Shown here one piece after another: positions 56,354 through 64,000 of a DNA stretch of 64,000 nucleotides (positions within the stretch are counted from its first letter, which is position 1; each line of letters starts with the position of its first letter). A program made the translations under genes and the position numbers. Location: positions 1 to 64,000 of the forward strand of contig BCKT01000005.1 of assembly GCA_003116875.1 (NCBI GenBank), written 5' to 3'. Origin of the DNA: Takashimella koratensis. Its lineage: Eukaryota; Basidiomycota; Tremellomycetes; Trichosporonales; Tetragoniomycetaceae. The notes under the pieces were generated by a model, which saw nothing but the letters and a program-made list of their open reading frames with translations, did no database searches and was not told the DNA's origin.

Positions 56354-58434
56354 ATGCCGGTTGAAGAGAAAGAAGAAGTCAACTTTGTCGAGGACCGCGG
56401 GGACAACGTGATCCACAAGGTCGACCTCATTGAGAATGGTGACGATGCCGCAAAGATCCTGGAGGGGTAAGTGGCACCTACTCGAGCTCTCGTTGACAGT
56501 CCGCAGTCAAAACGTAGACGATGCTACTCCCGAAGAAATCCGGGCACTTGTGCGAAAGCAGGACTTCATTCTTGTCCCTTTGATGGGTAGGTAATCCTCG
56601 GCTTTGAATCGAATCCCGCTGACTCCCCCAGCCGTCGGTGTTGGTATGCTTCTCGTCGACAAGACTGCTCTTGGCAGCGCTGCCACGCTCAACTTGCAAG
56701 CCGACCTGGGTCTGGTCGGAACGCAGTACAACTGGGCGGTCAGCATGTACTGTGAGTAGTATCCTGTTGTGGCAAAAATGGCGCTGACCCCGTCGTAGTC
56801 TTTGGTCTTCTCTGCGGAACATGTAAGTTTCGCACGTGCTGCGATTTTTTTCTGCGCAAGATTGTTGTCATTTTAGACCTTCTGACCCCTCTCAGACCCC
56901 GCTAGTCTGCTTTTGCAGCGTTTCCACTCGGGTCGTGTCGTCGGTATCGCCTACCTTCTTTGGGGTAGTGTCATGCTCGGTACCATGGTGAGTACCTTTT
57001 TTTACTCTTCTGGCTCATGTTGCTCACGGACTGCAGGGCGTCCAAAACTACCAGCAACTCTTCGCTGTTCGATTCCTCCTTGGTGTTTTGGAGAGTTGCA
57101 ACAACCCAGGTGAGTTTCCCCGAGAAAATCTGCTCGAAAGACAACTAAACGATCCTCACAGCTTTCACCCTGATTACCGCTCGTTTCTGGACCCAGAAGG
57201 AGCAGCCTATTCGATACTCTCTCTGGGCTGTGGGAAACACTGTCATGCCTATTCCTTTCCTTCTCATCTTCTACGGGCTCGGCACTCTCCCTGCGCACCC
57301 TCTTCAGCAGTGGCGCTGGATCTTCTGCGTCCTTGGTCTCACCACCATTGTCGTCGGCGTTTTCATGTTCTTCTTCTTCCCGGACAAGCCGTCTAACTGC
57401 TCTTGGCTCACCGAGAGGCAGCGTGTCATCGCCGTCGCACGTATCGCGCGATCCCAGACTGGTATCAAGAGCCACGTCTTTAAGCGATACCAGGTTATTG
57501 AGGCCCTCACCGACCCCAAAGTCTGGATGTGAGTGTTGCATTAACACAATATTTCACCTCGACATTCTCATTGTGGCTAACGCGGAATTTACAGGTGTGC
57601 CCTCATGCTTGTTTTCCAACAGCCTGCCCCGTCTATCGTCACCAACTTCTCCGGTATCATCATCAAGGGTTACGGCTACACTGGTCTCCAAAGTCTGCTT
57701 CTCCAGATCCCGAGCTGGGCTGTTCCTTGCGTCACGACTCCCCTTGTCGGATTCCTCGGCACTTACGTCAACTTCTTCCGCACTCGCAAGACCGTGAGTT
57801 AGACCTGATGTTGTCATCAGAATTCCCATTGACGCGACTGTTGCAGTTCCTCTTGATCATCGTCAGCGCCATCAGCTTGATCTCTGAGATCATTCTTTAC
57901 CTCAAACCCCCTGTGGCTGGTTCCAACAAGGCTATCCCCCTTGCATTCATCTCTCTTCTTTCCATGGACCAGTCTATCTGTAAGTATCAACACGCTCAAC
58001 TTCACGCGAAAGACAAGTTGATCTCGTACAGACCCCATTTGCATGACTTTGGTCGGCCAAAACTCTGGTGGCGCCACTAAGAAGCAGACCTCTGTCGCCA
58101 TTGTCTGGCTCATGTGTAAGTCGAGTCTCTCTCCTCGCGTTGCCACTCCTGCTGATTTTCAACAGACTGCGTGTGCAACATTGCCTACCCGCAAGCGTTC
58201 AAGGCTTCTGAATCGCCTCGCTACCAGTCCGGTGTCTTGACCACCGCCGGTTGCCAGGCTGCGCTTATTCTTGTTGCGGCCGCATTCTACGTTGTCTGCA
58301 CCCTCGACAACAAGAAGCGTGACAAGGCGCTCGAGGAGCTTCAAGCGAGCCCAGACTCTGACCAGCAGCGTATCATTGCTGGTCTTCAGGATGAGACGGA
58401 CAAGCGCAATCCGCTGTTCAGGTACTACGCTTAG
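56354..58434 (+). CDS. MFS anion:cation symporter (Dal5/Tna1-like)
   Basis: Plasma-membrane permease of about 490-510 residues in many exons with short introns. It starts with an acidic tail, PEEIRALVRKQDFILVPLM, then the diagnostic DKTALGSAATLNLQADLGLVG-type segment and TQYNWAVSMYYFG-like sequence of the Dal5/allantoate family. FDPDKPSNCSWLTERQR-like sequence in the central loop and KNPLFRYYA-like tail (RNPLFRYYA) are also typical. Members carry nicotinate, allantoate, pantothenate and other carboxylates. Divergent with the aldolase, it could import a sugar acid or rhamnose; substrate is not decidable from sequence. Confidence 0.87.
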
Positions 58435-58621
58435 TTCAGTAGTGGGAGGTCAGGTGTGGAGAAGAATGCGTTGTGGTAGTGATTTGAACCAGAAATCATC
58501 TTCAGTATCAATCCATAGGCAAATCTCATATCAATGTACCAACTTTTGGCTGCCCCAAGCATATCGTGATTCTATGTCGGAGTTTTGCTGGCCTAGAGGC
58601 AGCGCCGGTTGAAGTGTGTTT

Positions 58622-59228
58622 CTACTCGAGATTGCTGTGAAGCTGTTCAAACTCACGCTGTTCAGACTCGCGCTTAGGCTCTTGTCCGTTTGGCTTGCCT
58701 GAGCGTAGATGATGACCGCCGGGATACGCAAAGTCTGCAGCACGAGCCTACCCGTGAATGTCAGTCTTTGGACGGTTTAGGGCGCACATTTGAAAAGATT
58801 ACACTTACGACTCCGCTCGTCATGGCTGCTTGAGTGTCCTCCTTCCTTGAAGCTTGAATTCGACGGCGGTAAATTCTGAACTCTGAGCCCTCTCCACTGT
58901 GTTCGAGCCAGTCGATCTGCGCCATTACACTGCAAATCTCGTGAAGTAGGGAGAGACGGTCTCTCTCCTCTTCCGAAGTCGCACTTTTGCGCAGCTCGAT
59001 AAACTCTTCAGGAGAGTAAAATGTCTCTGCATGTTCTCCATACCTAGATAACCATTCGGTATCAAGCCGCGCTTCTGTTTCCCTCAGCTCTTTGAGGTAT
59101 CCGTCTCGCAAATCCTCATCGGTTCTATCTGTCCTCCATTTGCGCCGACTACGGCGAGAACTGGCAGGCTCGGTGTCTGCTTCGTACCCTTCCACATTGT
59201 TATCATCACTTTGCGACGAAAAATCCAT
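58622..59228 (-). CDS. Tandem unknown family, copy A
   Basis: 181 residues, exons 58809-59228 and 58622-58747 joined by a 61-nt intron. I recognise no named family. It has an acidic, Ser/Arg-rich N-tail (VEGYEADTEPASSRRSRRKW), a helical stretch KELRETEARLDTEWLSRYGE, the phrase TFYSPEEFIEL, and the core LLHEICSVMAQIDWLEHSGE followed by FRIYRRRIQA. The second exon starts ARAADFAYPGG and is charged to the end. Copies B, C and D repeat this layout with low sequence identity. It shares an upstream CTCC-TTTGAA-GGAG element with copy B. No signal peptide or membrane segment; likely a small cytosolic or nuclear coiled-coil protein. Confidence 0.75.
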
Positions 59229-59342
59229 ACTCCTGAATGTTGGACGCTTTTTGAATAAGTGCTTGATGAATAGACAAATGAGCAACAGACGAGTAGGTAT
59301 AAACGGGGGCTGAGTGTGGTTAAAATCCCGTTTAGCAGGGAG

Positions 59343-59359
59343 AACTCCTTTGAACGGAG
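59343..59359. promoter_or_regulatory. Shared upstream palindromic element, copy A
   Basis: AACTCCTTTGAACGGAG, a CTCC/GGAG inverted pair, lies 115 bp upstream of copy A. The same core recurs 138 bp upstream of copy B, preceded in both by CCCGTT. It is a candidate regulatory site kept through duplication. Confidence 0.4.
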
Positions 59360-59424
59360 CTAGAATCTGCGACATGCATTTTTGCCACCAACAGCTGGTT
59401 TGTGAAACGCCGAGGCATTTAAAG

Positions 59425-60061
59425 TTACCCAAGAGTGCCATGCCCGAATTCATTGGGTTCGTCAATATTATGAGCGACTCTGCCATCGTCCATTTGCGCG
59501 GTGTCCGGGTGTAAGGTTTCGCGAGCTGTCGGTTGTAGACCTTGCTCTATTCTCCAGTGGGGCTGTGGCGCCGGAAGCGCAAAGTCCTTGACCCCAACCC
59601 TTTCACTTGGATGTATTATTGGATCATGGTTGATACTCATTTTCTGAACACGGCGGTGATAGACCCAAAGATCCGAGTCTGTGCCGTCGCTCTCAAGCCA
59701 GTACAACTGAGACTGTACGCTACATATCTCATGGAGCAGCATGAGTTTCCGCCGCTCTTCAGAATTGGTGGTGATTTTGAATAGGGTGAGGATTTGATCC
59801 GGGGTGAAGAACGAGTCGTCACCTTCTCCGTACAGGGATTCCCACTTCTTTCAAAAGAGCCACCTCTTTGTCTTTCAATCGTTGAACTATCTGCTTTCTC
59901 TTACTGTTCTCTTTCCTTTCCGTGTTCTCTATGCTCCGACCACGGGATGGTTCACCTGATTCGTGCTCGTAGGGGGTGAGTTGGTGGGAGACGATTGCGT
60001 CACTCGAAACCGAACTGCCAGGTTCGAGCGCAGGATTCGAGTCTTCGTCGTTAAGCTTCAT
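59425..60061 (-). pseudogene. Tandem unknown family, copy B, frameshifted
   Basis: Starts at an ATG at 60059-60061 with a Ser/Glu-rich tail and runs through SKRKQIVQRLKDKEVALLK. At about 59845-59855 that frame is lost to a stop, but the reading frame one base over continues with KKWESLYGEGDDSFFTPDQI and SEERRKLMLLHEICSVQSQL then YWLESDG and VYHRRVQK, ending with DFALPAPQPHW and a TAA at 59425. The second part aligns residue for residue with copy A (WLSRYGE/WESLYGE, LLHEICSV). The gap between frames is too short for an intron, so this is a decayed copy, or an assembly indel in AAAGAAG. Confidence 0.7.
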
Positions 60062-60522
60062 CGTTGACGAATGTTCCGGCTGAAGACCGAATGGAATGAG
60101 CACTCGAAGTGTGGATGATTGGAGGAAGATGAGTTAATCAGTGAGGTGATGATGGTTGGTCAGAGTTGCGTGCAGCTTGAACTCGACCCCGTTCGAGTAA
60201 CTCCTTTGATAGGAGTTTCAAAGCTGTCACACTATCTTTCGCCACATACCGCTATCGGCTTTATCGCGGAGTCATTTGTCAGTCTTCAATGGGGCTGCTC
60301 GTACACTGCTTCCAAATCACAATCACTCAGTGAAGAGTATGAATGCATGCACGTAAGCCTCATCCGACAACATCCTCTCCCCTGGAATGAGGAGAGCATG
60401 ACCTGGCAAGCAGAGGGCAAACGTAGTACTGAATCAGGCAGCGCAGAAAAGTCATGAAATCAAAATCGAGCGGCAAAATGTGTGGAGCTCAAAGCCGAGT
60501 GGAACTTGGTCGAAAGTGTGAG
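60062..60522. other. Spacer between copies B and C
   Basis: 461 AT-rich bases; promoter of copy B with the palindrome above, and the 3' flank of copy C. Open frames here lack family motifs. Confidence 0.4.
60199..60217. promoter_or_regulatory. Shared upstream palindromic element, copy B
   Basis: AACTCCTTTGATAGGAGTT is a near-perfect palindrome (AACTCCT/AGGAGTT) and matches the element upstream of copy A over AACTCCTTTGA and GGAG. Confidence 0.4.
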
Positions 60523-61360
60523 TTAGACCGGAGGCGGTAGACCTCCGTACACATCGCGTTCAAAGTGTGACATGTCGAATGTCCCACCCTCGTCTGGTAC
60601 GACAACAGGCGTCGCGAATGAGCCGGCAGTTTCAGAGTGGGGCGACGTGGAAACCGACAGTTCCGGGTTACCGTCGTTCGAACGGTTCGAGCTGAGCGGG
60701 GGCTCAGCAGCAGCTTCGGAGGGGTCGGCGCGCGAAGAGGTAGCTGCGGACTCGGGCAGCGAGGACCAAGCAAAGTCATAGATGTGGGTCTGGTTTTCTC
60801 TCAGTCTCAACTATTGATTCACCTCAAATCCTGGGAAACACTTCACCTGGACTTACCAAGGGGTTAATGGAAACCCTCGTTCTCTCGACGGATTTGCGAC
60901 GCTTGCGGGGGGTATAAACCGCGCCATCGAGCGCAATGTATTGCAGCTCCGCCTTCACCTTCGCTAGCTCGTGGCGTACGGAAAGAAGGGAAATTGTCTT
61001 TTGACTGACAGTGTCCTTGAACATGCTGAGGAAGTCGTCGGCAGTAAGCTTGTCGTCGTGGGCGAGCTGGTCATCGCTGAATTCGAAAGTGGTTTTCAAT
61101 TTCTCCTCCAATTCCTTCTTTCGGGCCTTGAGACGATTGCGAGCGTTTTCCATTTCCGCCTCGTTGTCGAACGTCAGCGCGGGAGCTCGAATCTGCGGCT
61201 GTTTTTGTTTCGCTTGAGCTTCTTGAGCTTCTTCCTGTACCCTGTGGGAGCTTTCTGGCGGCGTTTCGGAAATGAGTGTCTGGTAAATGGACCTTGTGAT
61301 TTGTGGATTCTCGTCACGTTCAAGGGCGTGAAGCGTCATGTATGGATGGTTTCGATTCAT
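60523..61360 (-). CDS. Tandem unknown family, copy C
   Basis: 263 residues, exons 60857-61360 and 60523-60810 with a 46-nt intron. The N-terminal half has Glu/Gln-rich sequence (EEAQEAQAKQKQ), then LTFDNEAEMENARNRL and RKKELEEKLKTTFEFSDDQ, a strong coiled coil. The core RHELAKVKAELQYIALDG followed by TPRKRRKS matches the LLHEICSVMAQIDWLE/RRR core of copy A and the AQELTSIKAQLYFIDQEG core of copy D. The second exon begins with YDFAWSSLPES, like the DFA-containing exon 2 of copy A, and ends in an Ala/Ser/Glu-rich tail. Function unknown. Confidence 0.72.
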
Positions 61361-61877
61361 GCTGTAAACGGCAGTGGAGAGGTTAGGTGCAGGACAGAGT
61401 GAGAGAGTGGACGGTAGTGAGTTTGAGCGGCAATGGGGAACGCTGTCTTCGATACAACATTTGCTCACTATACCTGAGTAAGCGGTCCTTGTACAAAACC
61501 ATGCTGGTCCTCTCATGTCTCTCTGTCAGCAGATGAAGTCGTCAATGGATATCGCTTGCTAGAGTGTTCGAGAAACTGTCATTCTGGCCCACGAGCGTGG
61601 GGGGTATCGAAGGCTGTAGGTTGTCAAGACACCCGGACGCACTACTCAGCTTGTTTACTCCTGCTCAACACATCCATTTGCGCCCAATGTAGCCATATGA
61701 AGGCCCTGGCTTGATTTTTGATAGGTAGAGGGTGACATGGCCATTCCCCTGTCGACATGAGGAAAGTGAAACCGGTAGGCAGATGGTAGTGGTAATTAAA
61801 AAATGGTAAAGGTATAGAAATGCAACGATTGGAAAGCGATGTAACTCGAGATTCACGAGGGTCGTCGGGAAGAGCTT
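61361..61877. other. Spacer between copies C and D
   Basis: 517 bases. The part 61535-61680 resembles 62840-62995 (CCCGGACG, then TTACTCCTGCT-AACAC), suggesting both come from one duplication. No gene seen. Confidence 0.45.
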
Positions 61878-62688
61878 TCATCGTTTTGAAATTTCCCGTT
61901 TCGTCTCGGGCTGAGCAAGTAATGCATCGGCCTGCGGCTCGACGCTGGACGCTTTTGCCGCTCTCGCTCTCTCGATTGCTTCCAGAACCAATTCGAGGGT
62001 CACCCCGCTCTTTTCTCGTCGCGACGCGGACTGTGAGAGCTTTTCCAGTTTATTGAGGGGAACTTTGCTCAACGGTGGGCGGGAAGTCCACTTATTATGG
62101 TCGCATGGCTTGCTCTGTGGTACAGGTGATGTCAGCGTAGAGCGGATAGTGAAGACACTGAATGTTCAGACTCACGTCATCGGGCGTTGTATTCTTATAG
62201 CTCGCCAAGAACGCTTTACGCTTTGTATCATGATCCACCCACCCTTCTTGATCGATGAAGTAAAGCTGAGCTTTGATACTGGTCAATTCTTGAGCCCAGT
62301 AGAGCAGAGCCGCATCGGTGGGATTTGCGTCTCGTAAGGCGGAGACAAATTGGGCGGCGAGAGACTCATCGGCAAGCTCTTCAACGGTGATCGTGTCTTT
62401 GAAACCCAGAGTGTTGGTCAGAGCTGTGGTCAGTTCTGTCGCTCGATCTTCGAGCACCTTGCGCGCCTCGGCCTTTTGGTCATCATTTTCAAATCGAAGT
62501 AGGGAGACCTGCTTCTTTGTCGGTTTGCTGTTCTCCTGGAATCCTGTGGCCGTTGGTATCTGGTGACTTGGATGTGTGTCAGATGTGAGTTGTTCGGGAT
62601 TGTCATGAGTCGTAAACTGAGTGAGACCGAGGCTGGGATCATCAAATTGAGAACCTAACCCTCCTAACCCTAAACTCCAATTATCCAT
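61878..62688 (-). CDS. Tandem unknown family, copy D
   Basis: 249 residues, exons 62176-62688 and 61878-62114 with a 61-nt intron in phase. The N-tail is Gly/Leu/Asp-rich. LLRFENDDQKAEARKVLEDR parallels LTFDNEAEMENARNRLKAR of copy C, and TVEELADESLAAQFVSALRD parallels the LTADDFLSMFKD segment. The core is YWAQELTSIKAQLYFIDQEG with TKRKAF after it. Exon 2 is basic and helical (LNKLEKLSQSASRREKSG, LELVLEAIERARAAKAS). It sits beside the L-rhamnose-dehydrogenase-like gene, transcribed in the same direction. Function unknown. Confidence 0.72.
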
Positions 62689-62839
62689 GATGCGAACTTG
62701 CTCGGTTGGTTACCTGTGGTGTCCAGAATGAGGGATGGTATGGTGGTGAGCCACGAAAAGTGAGGAGGCGCCTCTCATAGCAACGATTGCTCTGCCAGAG
62801 TAAGCAGAATAAAATCCCGAGCGATCCTTTCAAGCAAGT

Positions 62840-62995
62840 CCGTCAAAGGATCAAATTGTCAATGGAAGCCACTTGCAGCTCTGGTGCTATCACGGTTACA
62901 TGATAGCAAGGCTGCATGACGTCGTAAGAAACCCGGACGGGACTGCTGATTTTGTTCTACTCCTGCTGAACACTTCATTACACGCCTACTGCAGC
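62840..62995. repeat. Diverged duplicate of 61535-61680
   Basis: GTCAATGGA, ACCCGGACG and TACTCCTGCTGAACAC occur here in the same order and with nearly the same spacing as GTCAATGGA, ACCCGGACG and TACTCCTGCTCAACAC at 61552-61665. The right part overlaps the 3' end of the rhamnose-dehydrogenase-like gene. Confidence 0.5.
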
Positions 62996-64000
62996 GAGAT
63001 AGCTGCCCCACCGTCAACGAGCAAGCTCGCGCCCGTGCAGTATTTACTCAAGTCGGAGGCGAAGAACATGACGGGCTGGGCAATGTCGTCTGGCTCTCCC
63101 AAGCGGCCAATGGGGATACGGCGGGTCATGTCCTCTCGCTTGACGGGGTTGGCCAAGTCCTCCTTGTTGATGTTGGTCTCGATGGTGCCTGCGTATTGTG
63201 TCAGCTTAGAAGGGAACAACCGACCCGAAAGCTTGACTCACCCGGAAGGACGGAGTTGCACCTAATGTTCATGGGTCCGAGAGCGATTGCACAGCTCTCC
63301 ATGAGACTCTTGATACCCGCCTTGGTAGGGGTGTAGTGACACTGCTCTCCCCCACCCATCAACGCGGATATACTGCTGATCGCGACGATGCTGCCTCCCT
63401 GGGGAGTCTGGGAGGCCATCTGGTTCGCGACGGCCTGGACGACGAAGAAGGAGCCGTTGAGGTTGACATCCTGGACTCGGCGCCAGAGGTCGTGTGGGAG
63501 ATCGAGGAAGGTGTGGAAAGGGCAGATACCGGCGTTGGAGACGAGGACGTCGATGCGCGAGAACTGGGACACGGCTGCGGAGACAATCTGAGATGGGTCA
63601 GCAAGAGGGATTGACTTGGTGACGTGAAGGTAGAGGATAGTGGAGGATCATGGAGGACAGTGGAGGATCATGAAGGATAGTGGAGGATATGTGGAGGATA
63701 GGCTTTGACCGGCTCCTCCGAGACAGACACATGACAAGGCCTTGCGGGTAATGACAAGATAGTGCAAGTCGTGACAAAGCATCGGGTTTCATGACAAAGC
63801 ATTGATAGAGCCTCGACTCACTGCTGACGCGGTGTTGGGGCTAGCAATGTCACCAGCGACGACGACGCTCTGCGCGCCTGCTTTGGTCACTTCTGCCTGG
63901 ACCTCTGCGATATCGTCCGCGGTCGACGGTCCGAGGTGGTGAAGCACGAGGTTTGCCCCGTTCTTTGCAGCGGCTGAGAAATAGGTTGGTGAATACGGAG
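62986..64000 (-). CDS. L-rhamnose-1-dehydrogenase-like SDR (5' part beyond window)
   Basis: Exons 63822-63973, 63242-63587 and 62986-63188 give about 230 C-terminal residues; the nucleotide-binding start lies past base 64000. AKNGANLVLHHLGPS, VLVSNAGICPFHTFLDLP, NLNGSFFVVQAVANQM, SISALMGGGEQCHYTPTKAG (active-site Tyr and Lys) and LLVDGGAAISLQ at the end strongly resemble yeast L-rhamnose-1-dehydrogenase (LRA1), including the NLNG, HYTPTKAG and C-terminal Leu-Gln features I recall. It would oxidise L-rhamnose to L-rhamnono-1,4-lactone with NAD. The intron 63588-63821 is 234 nt and carries repeats, far longer than others here. Confidence 0.85.
63641..63701. repeat. Decamer minisatellite inside intron of SDR gene
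   Basis: About six imperfect copies of TGGAGGATCA/TGGAGGATAG follow in tandem. Further right, TGACAAAGCAT occurs twice (63772-63800). All lie within the 234-nt intron 63588-63821. Confidence 0.75.

Noticed and set aside
60119..60457. 112-codon + strand frame between paralogs B and C
   Set aside because: Lies over the shared promoter element of copy B, on the opposite strand, with no homology to the family.
1..64000. tRNA, rRNA and CRISPR arrays
   Set aside because: I looked for tRNA-like cloverleaf/box A-B pairs and regularly spaced repeats and saw none I could support; a covariance-model scan would be decisive.

Overview
The window is nuclear DNA from a GC-rich basidiomycete yeast. Tremellomycetes, probably Trichosporonales, is my best guess. 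Reasons: genes broken by many tiny GT-AG introns (typically 31-38 nt) with GTGAGT/GTAAGT donors and a CTGAC-like branch point close to the AG; single-gene transcription units on both strands; typical fungal families (Zn2Cys6 regulators, MFS permeases, ATG5); and telomere-like CCCCCTAA repeats close to base 1. The gene content (sugar and anion permeases, glycosidases, sulfatases, oxidoreductases, regulators) is that of a subtelomeric, catabolic accessory region. I saw no rRNA, tRNA or CRISPR. Splice models were built by eye: junction phase was checked wherever exon coordinates are given, and terminal coordinates only are given elsewhere.

Layout. 1-3.2 kb: degenerate telomeric repeats, a polyol-type SDR and a sulfatase. 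3.8-12.0 kb: a possible phosphonate/phosphate block with a phosphate-family MFS permease, a divergent TauD-type 2-oxoglutarate dioxygenase, an aldo-keto reductase, an HD-domain oxygenase that closely matches PhnZ/TmpB, and a Zn2Cys6 regulator. 12.4-13.3 kb: a methyltransferase. 13.9-25.4 kb: a glycoside block with an alpha-glucoside-type permease, a secreted GH3 beta-glucosidase, a retroelement gag relic, a second sugar permease and a divergent GH78 alpha-L-rhamnosidase. 25.4-31.8 kb: a second sulfatase, another sugar permease and a PhoD-like phosphatase. 32.7-35.3 kb: an FMN 2-hydroxy-acid oxidase convergent with a D-2-hydroxyacid dehydrogenase. 35.7-40.6 kb: core-type genes (a large TPR-like protein and ATG5). 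40.6-54.3 kb: three Zn2Cys6 regulators interleaved with an SMP-30 lactonase, a cyclase-family hydrolase and another 2-hydroxyacid dehydrogenase. 54.7-64 kb: an HpcH/HpaI aldolase resembling the L-rhamnose-pathway aldolase, an anion-type MFS permease, a tandem array of four paralogous unknown genes, and an L-rhamnose-1-dehydrogenase-like SDR running off the end.

How they may work together. Aldolase, lactonase candidate, rhamnose dehydrogenase, rhamnosidase and permeases together suggest non-phosphorylative L-rhamnose use, with lactaldehyde/lactate as a product that the FMN oxidase could process. The permease, 2-oxoglutarate dioxygenase and HD oxygenase suggest an oxidative route for breaking C-P bonds, which as far as I know is characterised only in bacteria. 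The tandem unknown family between the two putative rhamnose genes has no function I can assign and is the most clearly undescribed item.
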